A DNA stretch of 64,000 nt, taken from NCBI GenBank assembly GCA_009761415.1, contig QUOL01000006.1, positions 1,798,001 through 1,862,000 on the forward strand, in the 5' to 3' direction. This DNA is from Sarcomyxa edulis (Eukaryota; Basidiomycota; Agaricomycetes; Agaricales; Mycenaceae). Each line of letters opens with the position of its first letter. Position 1 is the stretch's first letter. Under the pieces are notes generated by a model. It worked only from the letters and a program-made list of their open reading frames with translations. It was not told where the DNA came from and did not search any database. Position numbers and translations under genes: made by a program. This document shows positions 34,458 to 44,889 of the stretch, piece after piece.

Positions 34458-37400
34458 CTAGTGTCTGACTATATGATCTTGCCACCCATTGCAGTCTTCC
34501 ACCCAACGCTTTCCTTCTCTGTCTGAATGCAGCACCAAAGATCCTCGTTCTCCCAAGAAATGGAGATTAAAATGAGTGAGCTCACTCGACGGAAAGACCA
34601 AGATATCTCCTGCTTTTAGTTCAAAAACCAACCCAGCTTCATAGAGACATAATTCTCCTCCCGTCCATGTGCCAAAGGGTACAACCACACAAAGCATATT
34701 GTCTCCATGATCTTGGTGAGCATCCGTACAGACACAGAGATTGAGAACATATCCTCCAAAAGGATATGCAGGAGATTGGGCATTGAGGGGCAGTTTATCA
34801 ACGTATAGAGTCAACTCCTTATATTCGTCTGGTAGATGGTGGCTCAGCTAGAATTCAAAATGTCAACTTTAGCCCCAAAACTGATTTCTAAGACTTACGT
34901 TCAGACGAATCCATTCGAACAAATTAGCCAAGGCGGCAGACAAAGCACTATATTCCTCCGGATCTTCTCGAATATCGGTAGAATTGTACGGAATCCTTTG
35001 ACGGTAATTGATTTTGATTTTACCATCTTTATATGTAGTAGAAGGGTGGGTATCTCTTGGTGCACCCTCTCCCTGAGTTGATGTTTAGCATATTTCAAAG
35101 AAAGATCAAAACAAAATACTCACACGTTCTGCATATCTGGCGTAACAGGAATAATGTCGCGCAAGAAAACTGTATCCTGGTCGTTGAGAGTCCTCTGTGT
35201 AGAGTTCGTCTTCAAAAAGTGTCTTGATATGCGCCACTATGCTATCAAGGTCGGATCTGACCCACGAGGGCATATCAGAAACAAGTAGACCCAAAAGCTT
35301 CTGGTTTCCACCGCGCAGACAAAGAGTCTTGCTGTTGGGATGGATATAAATGAGGGGCGCTTTTCGCTCTTCAAAAGTGAACATGACGTACCCTTTACAA
35401 ATGGATGAGGGAATCTTGATGTATTTATCACTTTTCCTAGTACCTCCAGCATGAAGCGTTTGTAGCTGTACTTGCGTCAGATAGTCACGTCCACCGAGTA
35501 GAGTATCAGACATACCTTGTTTTCTAGCTCATCTATAGACCTCACACATTCAGCGTTGTGTGCTTTCAAACGTTCTCCCTCAGTCCACGAAGCTGCATTT
35601 TTCCCTGTTGCGGGAGGACGAGAGCCAACTAGGTTCAATGGGGAACAAAGATGAACTACTTCTTGTAAGTCGTTCACGCTCAGTTCGTTTCCCATAGCAG
35701 TATGGGCTGGAGTCTGAGGGCAAAACCACAGACTAGGTCTAGATGGAAGACGGAAACAACTTGGACAAAGTTAGCCCTGCCGGTACAAATCCACTTGAAT
35801 TGACTGAAGACTCACTTGACTTCCGCACTATCCAATATTGAATCGGTGGTAGAAAGTTCCGAGAATGAGATCCATTCTTTGTTGCGGGGAGTGTATATAT
35901 AGAAGCAGGGTAAGTTCTGCCAATATGGCATGCTCATGAGGTGCTGAACCGCTGGAATATATGAACGTCTGATTAGATCTCCAATCTCGTCACCTAGATA
36001 GATGTCAGAAAGACGTTGACGCTAATATGTACATCGACGTACCAGGTGGGGAACGGAGTGCCAACCCAGCAGCCATGATATCCTCTGACCCCATTTTTGA
36101 CGCAGATGTTACTTCCTTGGTCAAATCCAAACAAGATATGATCAATAAGATCCATAGACTGCCTATATTATTTATTTTCATCAGATAACATCCCACTGAC
36201 TCAAATCAGTAGCTTACCTCCAGCAGACAGGTGAAGAAGACGTGTTCCCTTTGCTAACCAGCTGCCCAACGTAGTCCGGTTTTCCTTGAAGGAGTCCGCA
36301 ATCGCCTGACCGGACAAGTTCTTTTTGGTGCGCAATTTGTGTTCTCTCTTCATCCTAGACCGTGTTAGTGTCATAATATATCCAAAGTACAAGCTGGGAC
36401 TCACTCGTCAACGTTCAAAACTAGCTGGACCAAGTTTACCATCAGGAACAGATTCGTCTGTTGACGAGCAATACTTAAAGTTTTGATTCGACTGATTACT
36501 GCCAAGGTACTGATATCCTGATAGGGGAAAGCTGTAGCCTGGAGCTGACCGTCTTGAATGCTGTTGCCCAGCTGCCGTAAGGATTCCTGATTGGGGATGC
36601 TTACAATACCACAGAGCTTGGAGATCAGCAAAGCCGAGCTGCTGGTCATGGCTGGTGGTACTCCATCTGCTCTCCATACTCGACGAGCTTTCCAGCCTTT
36701 CCTTTGAGACTCTCCCTGGCTGGCTAACCTCCCCGCGTCACTTTGAGCACCATCCTCCCTCTCTTCACCAAGTTCATCGACCTGATCGTCCCCTTCAACC
36801 TCGTCCTCCCCATCTTCATCTCCGAGTCTAGCTCCTTCATCATAACCACCTGCTGCCTGCCCTTGATCACCTCCTCCTCCCGATGGCTGACTTCCCGAGT
36901 TACTTTGCCTCGTCTTCTGTGCCCTTTTCCCCCGCCGCCTCCGAGTCCGGTTTCCATTTCTAGGGCATCGTGTTCTAGCCGCGGCGACACCTACTCCTGC
37001 ATTGACAGCTACTCCAGCCCCACCAAGGTGTCTAACTCCCACACGGCCTGGTACAGCAGTAATGTGAGCTCGGTTTCCACGACCGCGTCCGAGAAACGTT
37101 TGACGTTGGCGACCCCTACTGCCTCCTGGATTAGAGTGGGATGATTTCCCTGCAATACCTCGACGAGCAGTGATGAGGTGGTCATTCACTTCATTCTGCC
37201 AGTGGACGTCGTCAATAGCAGTCTGCATATTGAAATGAACTACGTACCACATGGGAAGACTCGTGCTGGCTGGATAGCGGACGGCACAGTCCACTTCTCG
37301 TTCTCTTTCGGGTTGGCGTCTGGTGCGGCGTAGGTCCTGGAGTTGGTGAAGGGGTAGGTAGAGTGAAATATCTACCGTTGATGTTGTCTAACGCCTGAGT

Positions 37401-37592
37401 ATTGTTGTTTTGGAGTTGTTCGCTGACGTCCATAGACGGGAATCCTGGGGTGAAGGGCCTCGTGGAGTCAGAGTTTTTTGCCAAAAGCATGTGGAAGTCC
37501 TCGAGACCAGGGAATGACCCTTTGGCAATAACGCGAGGTATTTCGTCGTCAAGTAGACGATGAACCAAGGAATCAGGGACCTCGAGAATCAT
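34458..37592 (-). CDS. TET/JBP-type 2-oxoglutarate/Fe(II) dioxygenase carried by the transposon
   Basis: The last exon holds the catalytic double-stranded beta-helix: VCTDAHQDHGDN (HxD metal ligands), GTWTGGELCLYEAGLVFELK, GDILVFPSSELTHFNLHF (distal His) and GERGSLVL (2-oxoglutarate Arg). Upstream exons continue the frame: YSALSAALANLFEWIRLN, RPGYSFLARHYSCYARYAER, LLVSDMPSWVRSDLDSIV, KNAASWTEGERLKAHNAECV and MPYWQNLPCFYIYTPRNKEW. The far N-terminal part (36400-37592) is Gly/Arg-rich then acidic. TET/JBP enzymes oxidise 5-methylcytosine or thymine in DNA. Such genes travel with KDZ transposons in mushrooms. Whether 36.2-37.6 kb belongs to this gene or is a separate one is not certain. Confidence 0.78.
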
Positions 37593-37712
37593 GACACTTA
37601 TATGAGACTTAACTCAAGAAGTCAATACTAGCCATATTTCATAGTGCTAAGTGTTACTCACCAAGGCCGGGGATTGTAGAGTTGAGAGAGGACCGGAGTT
37701 GATGTTGAAAAA

Positions 37713-37782
37713 ACGCGTGAGTGGCTGAAACCTCGAAACTGACAGCCGTTCGTCAGTTTTTCCCCTTCAGCCACAAGCGCGA
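37713..37782. repeat. left palindromic end repeat of the captured patch
   Basis: Arms GTGGCTGAA..AAACTGAC and GTCAGTTT..TTCAGCCAC face each other across AGCCGTTC, so the whole unit can fold. ACGCG..GTGGCTGA at its outer edge matches the reverse complement of the repeat at 42271-42320. Confidence 0.6.
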
Positions 37783-38289
37783 ACCGAGACGCGGTCATCC
37801 CACCCTCCCTCTCTGTCATCGCAATGGTATTGTATCTTTGGGGCATAGAATTTTCATCCGTTCTACAGTGAACGGAACCACACACGGAAGCTGATGACAC
37901 TACGGAAGCTGATGACACTGACGTGTTTGTTTCATAGGAATGCAGCATGCATTATAACTCTCCAGATTACTACGTGGAACCATCGCCGAACGTCTTGTTA
38001 TCCGCCACCAAAACCCTTATCTCACAAGTCCGGTCTTTGGTTGCTCCAGACTCGAGACACCCGAGACGCCACCGCACCGCACCCCCTAAACCTCCCTCAA
38101 AACTACGCCCAACTCCAAAAAAGAAACATTACTCCTGCTGGGTGACTTGAATGATCTCGATGATAACGCGTCTGACGGAACGCGCGGCGTAGCTATGATT
38201 GTTGAGGTCGGAGGTTATCTGTGGGGCAATCGAGGGATCGACGAGTTGGCAATGAGCAAACGAGCAAACAAAGGAGACTAGAGTGAGGT

Positions 38290-39480
38290 GTCAGGTCCAT
38301 TCCCAGTCCCTTAACGAACACTGGAAGGGACTTACAGAGTCATCACCACCACCATCCCCACCAGCATCCACATCCCCATCATTTCCCTGGTCATGCCCAT
38401 GCCCCAGCGACCCAATAACCTCAGGCGGAATGAACACACAATCTCAACGATTAGGTGAGCGATGATAGAATAAGACGGTGGAGGAACGCGACACGGAGAA
38501 CGAGATACTCACCTCGTTTAGGTTTCATGGCCGTGAACATGGGTTGTGACTGCTGAGGTTGCAAGGGGGAGCCGAATGAAGACTGAGACTGAGACGATCG
38601 ATGACCCATTCCCATTCCCATGCCCATACCATACCCGTTGCTATTAGGAGCACCACCGAAGACAGCAGCACCTGGTTGTGTCTGGGGAGACCTTTGCGTA
38701 GTCGCGGCAGTCTGCACAAACGAGTTGCTGGCCACGGGCTTGATTGGTGTAGAGCTCAACATCTCCATGAGTGTAGGGTTCGCTGGCATAGAGTTCCGGT
38801 TGGCAGCAGGTGGAGAAGGAGCGGTGACAGGTGCGGCTTGGAAATCAGTGAAGTCGTCGTCTGTAAAAATGCCGCGTCAATACTCGTTGCGCTGGGCTAT
38901 TATAAACTTACCATCGAGACTGGGTACGGGGGCGGGCGCAGCGGCCACTACGGGTAAGGCCTTGTTCGTTGCCAAACCTCCGAACCCGCCTCCTCCACTG
39001 AACGCGTCGTCGTCATCGAACCCGTCTAACAAATTGACTTCCTTCACTGGCGCTACTGGTGCGGGCGGAGGAGGAGCAGCCTCTCGGGTGCTATTACTGC
39101 GCACAGGCGTGCGAACAGAATTTGAACGACGACTGGTGGTAGGAGATGGAGCGTGGACCTCGTCGTCGCCTGCGTTATACTCCTCGAATCCTCCTCCTCT
39201 TCGATCGTCGCGGAAGCTCGCGGCCCCAGAGCCGCCTCCGCCATAGCTTCCATATTCTGAGATATGAGACATGTGAGTTATAACCGGAGAAAGACTGACA
39301 TTGTAGTCACCTCAATCATAGCTTGAACTACCACCACCACCACCGCTGCCGCCTCCACCACTACCTAGGCTATCACTTCCAAATCCACCATAACGACTCC
39401 CGCCGCTTGAGAAACTCATTCCGCCCAAGGCATCGTTCCCTACGGATCCATGGTGTCGAGAACGACAAAAGGAAGGATTT
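38290..39480 (-). pseudogene. captured C-terminal part of an epsin (ENTH family) gene
   Basis: Exons read GMSFSSGGSRYGGFGSDSLG, GGGFEEYNAGDDEVHAPS, KEVNLLDGFDDDDAF, DDDFTDFQAAPVTAPSP, PTLMEMLSSTPIKPV and GHRSSQSQSSFGSP. These are the region after the ENTH domain in fungal epsins, including DFTDFQA and NLMEML-type motifs for clathrin and adaptor binding. The lipid-binding ENTH domain itself is absent here. Introns are retained, so capture was at DNA level. Function as a protein is unlikely without a start. Confidence 0.65.
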
Positions 39481-39860
39481 TGGCGTCGAGTCGGCGTAGG
39501 GAGGGGAGTTGGAGTTGGGTGGGGCTGTGTAGGATGTACGGGTGGGCCGAGAGTCACCGTCAACTCGGAGACAAACGAGTGCGGAGACGAACGAAGAAGC
39601 AGTGGGTGGGGTTGTGCAGGATGTACGGGTGGGCCGAGAGTCAACGTCGACTCGGAGACGAACGAGTGCGGAGACGTCGGCGTAGGGAGGGGAGTTGGCG
39701 TCAATTTGGAGACAAACAAGTGCGGAGACGAACGAAGAAGCAGGCGCGTACGATACAGGTACGAATAGGGATTTTGGTGTCGAGTCGGCGTAGGGAGGGG
39801 AGTTGGGTGGGGTTGTGACAGGATGTACGGTGGGCCGAGAGTCAACGTGTCAACGTCGAG
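39474..39860. repeat. complex tandem array in the captured patch
   Basis: Units built of GGGAGGGGAGTTGG, GTGGGGTTGTG, GGATGTACGGGTGGGCCG, AGAGTCAACGT, CTCGGAGACGAACGAGTGCG and GACGAACGAAGAAGCAG recur three or more times in shifting order. The array extends the end of the epsin-derived stretch and has no separate coding sense. Confidence 0.7.
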
Positions 39861-40079
39861 ACTTCTCCGGTAGTACTAGTGAAGCACACCCCGTCGATAG
39901 ACACTACAAAGCATCCATAACGTGAGGATATACTCACGAGAAAGAAGGGAAACACGCACCGATTATGCCTGTACCATTCGTTCCGAGTATCCTACCCATA
40001 TCCACTCTCCCTGATCAGACTCTCACATGTCCGGTCTTTGGTTGCTCCAGACTCGAGACACCCGAGACGCCACCGCACC

Positions 40080-41330
40080 TCACCCCACTTCGGCCCTAAA
40101 GTGAATGGGCGACGTGAGCGTGTGGATCGTGATTCGTGAACAAGATGATGGGTGGTAGATAGCGATGGATTGTCGTGCAGGGGTTCGTTGGAGGAGAGGA
40201 TAGCATGGAGAAGCATAGCATGGCTTCGATTCTGGAAAGGAAGACATGGGTTTCTGGGTAGTACTACCAGGAGCCGGACGAGCAGGTGTAGATCTTCCGC
40301 GGGGACGCGGACGGTTGATTCGAAGAGACTCTCCGGGACTAGCGATTCCCACAGAAATCAGAATCAAGAGCGTCGAGGCTTGGAGCGGGAGACATGATTA
40401 TCGAGTTGGCAGATGGAGATCCGTATGAGGGCTCTTCGGGCTCGACGATGAAAACTGCCTGGCGGACAGTAGGCGTATTCTTCCTAGATGATGATGATCC
40501 CGTTCGGGCAGGAGATGGCGAACTGGAATCGGAACTGCCACTGGAAGATACCGACATCTCCTCTTGGATAGTCTCATAAACGGAAGACCTCGAAGCACGA
40601 GCATGAGAGAACCGACGACGGTGCCCATGTCCCCGTGCCCTTGCCCGAGCCATTGCACGCGAGTTGTGAGTCGCTGTCACTGGGTGAGTTGCGTTGGATA
40701 GGATCATATTGAGATGCGATAGATCGATGCTTGATTGAGAACCTCCTGAGATGGATGAGCCATCGGAGGAGGATAGAGGGGGAGTTTCACCGCCTGAACT
40801 GGAGGATGTGCATGTGCTGGATCGCGAGCGTGTAGGAGGGCCGGGACGAGAGAATACTGGGACTGGACGGACTATAAAAGCAATACAATGAGTAAAAGTG
40901 CGAGCTGAATCGGTAGAGAATAGTGGACTCACTCGACGTAGAGAGGAGATCCTCTCCATCTGCGATAAGACAACTGTCTTCCAGACTTTGTCGTTGTAAG
41001 AGTCCTCGTTGAGCCTTAATCATGCGTTCTCCACCAAATTTGTACGAAGAGTGGAAGCGATGGAGGGTTTCTCGATTATCCGGGCCTTGTTGGGAGAGTC
41101 TCGGTAAGGTTCCTCGTATTTATTGGCACCTCTAAACGTGGTATGCTTCCGTTTTTCGATTCGAACACAAGGCGAGGCTTCGATCATGGAACCGACAGAG
41201 CGACGACGGACGTGTCCTCCACCAAGCATCTGGAGGTCATGTTAATTTACGGTACACGATAAGAGATGACTGGTACTTACACTGAATCCGCGTCTGAAGT
41301 TGTTCGACAAAGCTTCGACGATCTGATGCT
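40080..41330 (-). pseudogene. captured fragments of a Ser-rich conserved mushroom protein
   Basis: In gene order the exons read GELKKLNESGASDRRSFVEQL, MLGGGHVRRRSVGSMIEASP, SPNKARIIEKPSIAS, MIKAQRGLLQRQSLEDSCLI, SRPGPPTRSRSSTCTSSSSG, SQSSIDLSHLNMILSNATHP and, out of sequence after a deletion, PGESLRINRPRPRGRSTPAR. I recognise these from a long protein found across Agaricomycetes with no known function. The joins skip large parts of that protein. One stop-free reading is 40339-40959, but it is a truncated mosaic. Confidence 0.55.
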
Positions 41331-41336
41331 CCGGAT

Positions 41337-41774
41337 TCATTGAGTTTCTTGAGCTCGCCAGTAAAATCGAACGACTTCTTCCGATGAACTACCACCTTCG
41401 TCTATATCGGCATGGTTGGCTTCCTCGTCGATGAGCTGAGCACGGAAAACAGGCAATTCAAGGACAGGCGCAGCAGGAGGCGAGACTGGAAGAGGTAGCA
41501 TGGGTGGTAAGCCGGGGGAAGGAAGAGGTGAGTCTGGACGGAAAGAAAGCGTGTCATCGACGGATCGAATCGATCCTTCATCCGAATTACCTGGACGTTT
41601 CTCCGCTTTTTGTTTCTTTTTCTCCTTCTTTGCTTCTCTTTCCTTCGCACGTCGCTCTAACTTCGTGGCAGCGTATCGCTCGAGTCTCGCGGCTTTCTTC
41701 AGGGAACTTTTCGACGGAGTTGTTGGAGGGGGCGATCCCTCTGGTTTGGTGGTAGACTCTATCGACGATTCCAT
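41337..41774 (-). pseudogene. chimeric ORF: TRM10-like head joined to the Ser-rich protein
   Basis: The ORF opens MESSIESTTKPEGSPPPTTP and continues with a lysine-rich helix, SKSSLKKAARLERYAATK, RRAKEREAKKEKKKQKAE, like the N-terminus of the tRNA m1G9 methyltransferase TRM10. It then runs in frame into acidic/proline-rich sequence (VFRAQLIDEEANHADIDEGG) that belongs with the neighbouring captured gene. The methyltransferase domain is missing. It may be transcribed as a chimera; I see no evidence that it works. Confidence 0.45.
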
Positions 41775-41884
41775 GGTGTGCCTCTAGCGCCGAAACGGGA
41801 AACATGGCCGTTAAACTCGCTCAAACTGTCATCGTCGCGACTATCCTCTATACACTAGAAAGCATCCATAAGGTAACGATATAC

Positions 41885-42245
41885 TCACGAGAAAGAAGGG
41901 AAACACGCACCGATGGGTTTACCGATTATGCCTGTACCCTCGGCATCGAAATCGTCGGCGTCGAAACTGCTAGCGCTGTGACGAGGATGATGCGCGTCTT
42001 GAGGTGTACTGGGCATGGGAATATCCGTCGTAGATGCAGATGAGGGGGTGGGCACCATGTTCAGATCTTCGTGGTGTAGATGGTGGTCGTGTTGTTCGTG
42101 TTCGCGTTCTCGTTGACGCAACTGAGAACTCGATTCAGAAGCAAATCACTGGACATTTCTGCCTGGAGTGGATTTCGACCAAGACTGGGGACGAATGACA
42201 TGGGATGGGGAGGAGAATTTGATTCCGTTGGGTCTGGGGTAATGG
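41885..42245 (-). pseudogene. captured exon pair of an unrecognised host gene
   Basis: One exon carries SLGRNPLQAEMSSDLLLNRV near 42150, and a second carries REREHEQHDHHLHHEDLNMV and EGTGIIGKPIG before a donor near 41910. A second partial copy of the last exon edge and intron lies at 39902-39976. The host gene is not known to me. Confidence 0.4.
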
Positions 42246-42270
42246 CGAAGAGGGGGAACGCGTCGGACCT

Positions 42271-42320
42271 TGAAAAACTGACGAAGTTTCGTCAGTTTTC
42301 ATGCCTCAGCCACAGGCGCG
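42271..42320. repeat. right palindromic end repeat of the captured patch
   Basis: AAAACTGACGAA and TTCGTCAGTTTT form a 12-bp stem with a two-base loop, followed by CTCAGCCACAGGCGCG. Read in reverse it repeats the order of the left end (CGCG, GTGGCTGA, AAACTGAC, TTCGTCAGTTTTT). Confidence 0.6.
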
Positions 42321-42439
42321 TTGCAGGGGGTACAAGATAAGGGCGCTTGTCCATCGAAATGGGCGATGGAAGCAAGGTCGCTTGTGCAACGAAATGCAGA
42401 AATAATGTAAGGGTGTCTAGATACTCTAACTACAGAATC

Positions 42440-43360
42440 TCAAATAGCCTTGAGCCTGCAAGTACTGGAACAGGGTAAGAATGGGAACAACGTTAGGTGA
42501 ATACCAAGCAATGCTAGACTCACGTTGTAAAGATCCTCTATTTCCCCAGCAACCTTGTCCAGGATAGTCATACCACCATCGTCACTGTTCTGGAGCTGAG
42601 TCTCCAAGGCTTCCCGGATGCAACGAGGCATAAAAGACGGGGCTTTTGAGGCCTAGTAAGCAGTATAAAGCAGCACACTAAGAGAATCAAGTACTCACTG
42701 GGTGTTTGTCTGACAACTTGGACGAGGAGCAGATAGATCTTTGTAGTTGATGCTGTGCTGGGCCACAATAAGAGATATCGGGCCAATGGTTCAAAATGAC
42801 TGAAGCAAACATAAAAAAATAAGTTTCAGTAGAGTAGTATGATAGAGGAGGTCACGACTCACCTCTTCGTACACTTGGTGCAACAACGCATCTTCCAGGG
42901 GATGTAAAGCCTCGTTGAGACCCTGTCACAAAACTGTGGAGAGCATCTAAACACAGACGGCATGATATGCAGGACTGTCAACACGTACATGGCACCTCTT
43001 ATAGAACAGTAACTGGGCCCAGAGGAATTCGGTGATATGAGAAGGACAAGGGTCCAATCCTGCCAGAGCTTGAATCCAGAGAGGACGAGCACGACGGTCA
43101 GTTATGACCAGATGGAATTTTTGGGAGACCTGAGAAAGGGCTAGAAGACTACGTCCATCTAGGTGGGTACATATCTGAGGCGAGAGGGCATTTGGTTAGC
43201 AGCACACATGAACAATGGTTGGGAAGTGAGAACGAACATCAAGAATGGACTCTGGTGACAAAGCTCCTATGGAAACCGCCAAAGGGTCTGTAAAGACATT
43301 CTTGGATGTACGTATCTTCCTAGTGCGAACATTTTGTCGAGGTTTAGTGGTCTTATGCAT
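42440..43360 (-). CDS. F-box protein carried by the transposon (1)
   Basis: ATG at 43360 starts MHKTTKPRQNVRTRKIRTS. The F-box spans an intron: SIGALSPESILD|ICTHLDGRSLLALSQVS, then QKFHLVITDRRARPLWIQAL. Later exons give LDPCPSHITEFLWAQLLFYK, a cysteine-rich stretch (CSPQFCDRVSTRLYIPWKM, CCTKCTKR) and PRCIREALETQLQNSDDGGM. This is the common mushroom type in which an F-box is followed by a zinc-like cluster. Substrate unknown. The exon joins of the middle part are approximate. Confidence 0.6.
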
Positions 43361-43647
43361 ATCTTTGAGGTGATAGGGGAGGAGGAGGAGGAGAAGGTGC
43401 GGGTTGAAGAACGTGACTGATCTGATCTGATCACAACTGCCGTTGGGACCACATCTCATTCAACATTACTGTCTACTACTGACACACTGAACAGTCCACC
43501 ACTTCCCCAATATGCTGTACTTCAGATCACCTTCTCCTGATACATATGTGGCACCACCAGAGATCCCAGGAAACCTGGGTAAGCAACGTCTATTGAGGCG
43601 TAGTATATTCAACTGATGGGTAGTGCAAAGATCGCTTCCAGGGTATT

Positions 43648-44819
43648 ATGTCCAGCAAAGGTCCTCATCAAGAGCTGGCATACTTAATACTACCTCTAGT
43701 CGCTAGAACGGAGACAATCCAGGACCTCATAACTGTCAATAAGACGTTTCACCGCATTCTCCTCCCCCTCATGTATGAACATGTCAATCTGGTCGACATT
43801 CAGCAAGCTATGTCATTCCTGCTTTCTGTTGTGGACTTGAACATGCTTCATAAGGTCAAGGTGATGCAAATCTCCTTTGATCTTGAGAGATGGGACTGTG
43901 TTGTTGGAGATGAGGGTTCGGAGGATGAGGGTTCGGGGAGTGAGGGTGAGGGTTCGGAGGGTGAGGGTTCGGAGGATGAGGGTTCGGAGGGTGAGGGTTC
44001 GGAGGATGAGGGTTCGGAGGATGATGAAGGCTCAGACTTGGAGGTTGAGGTTCCAGGAAGGGTAGAGCGCGGAAAGGAACTATGGAGGTTGTTAAGGAAA
44101 GCCCTCCCAAATATGACTAATCTAGCAACTCTTCAGATGGTGTACAATCATCTCGACAGAGATGTTCTTCTGCGTTTCAAGCACTTGCAGATCCCTTTGC
44201 CCCCACAATTGGTGAATCTCTTTCTGATCCCGTCAGAATGGGAGGAGGGTAGCAGACATGGGACGGAAAACGACGAGGTATGTATACTGTCATCATCCGT
44301 TCTGTCAACATCTACATGATGCTCCGCTATCCAGAATGATAACAGCCTTCAAGATTTCTTTCTGAGGCGTAAAGGACCGATTCCTTTACGGTCCCGCTCT
44401 TGGGCTGAAGGTCTCAATCACTTCTCTACAATCTCCAATCTTCACGTTCGAACTCCCCTCTACCCTGTCTGGCCTTTAGACAATGAGGCAGCAGAAAATC
44501 GGACCATCACTCGTCTCACTCAGAACATCTCAGGGGAGCATCATCTATCCTGTATACGGATCACTGGGTGTTACTTCGATGAAGGGGAACTCAGAAACAC
44601 GGTACGAAAGCCCTATTATTCTTTACCAGGTGAGGATAATTACTGGAATGGTGCTGGGCGCTGGTGTTGGAGGAAATCACTTGAAGGGAAATGGCTTATT
44701 GGGGATTGGTGTGATGCGGCAGAGCTGAGGAGGTTTTCAAGGTTGAGAAGAATGAGTTGTGAATTCATAGATCATTTTGGGTTTGTTGATGATGGATACT
44801 CGGAGCGTTTTTCTTTGTA
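43648..44819 (+). CDS. F-box-like protein carried by the transposon (2), acidic repeat inside
   Basis: Exon 1 (43648 to about 44277) begins MSSKGPHQELAYLILPLVAR with an F-box-like helix set (TIQDLITVNKTFHRILLPLM), then an acidic tandem of Gly-Ser-Glu units, then EVPGRVERGKELWRLLRKAL. After a short intron (GACGAG|gtatgt) exon 2 runs NDNSLQDFFLRRKGPIPLRS to FGFVDDGYSERFSL, stop at 44819. No known catalytic motif. It is divergent to the other F-box gene, with 287 bp between starts. Confidence 0.6.
43908..44030. repeat. in-frame minisatellite encoding Gly-Ser-Glu-Asp/Gly-Glu
   Basis: Units of GAGGGTTCGGAGG(A/G)TGAGG recur about nine times inside the F-box-like gene, giving GSEDEGSEGEGSE-type protein. 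Unit lengths are multiples of three, so copy changes keep the frame. Confidence 0.8.
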
Positions 44820-44889
44820 ATGGGAGAAAATTTGATGAATCAATTTGATAGTTTGAAAACGGGGCGCGTAAATACAAGACTAGACTAGG

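Larger units (their letters stand above)
37713..42320. mobile_element. nested patch of captured host gene fragments
   Basis: Between two related palindromic repeats lie exons, with introns kept, of at least three host genes, all on the minus strand: epsin tail, a Ser-rich conserved mushroom protein and a TRM10-like head. None is complete. The patch also contains internal direct repeats (38021-38085 = 40021-40086; 39902-39976 = 41853-41940). It reads like a Pack-type or composite non-autonomous element inside the KDZ transposon, or fragments captured by the KDZ element itself. No target duplication was found for it. Confidence 0.55.

Noticed and set aside
42271..42320. Helitron 3' end (hairpin near a terminus) explaining the captured exons
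   Set aside because: No CTRR terminus follows the hairpin at the usual distance and no Rep/helicase gene is present; inverted arrangement of both ends fits a TIR-type element better.
43856..44110. Proline/histidine-rich minus-strand ORF
   Set aside because: It is the reverse reading of the Gly-Ser-Glu minisatellite.
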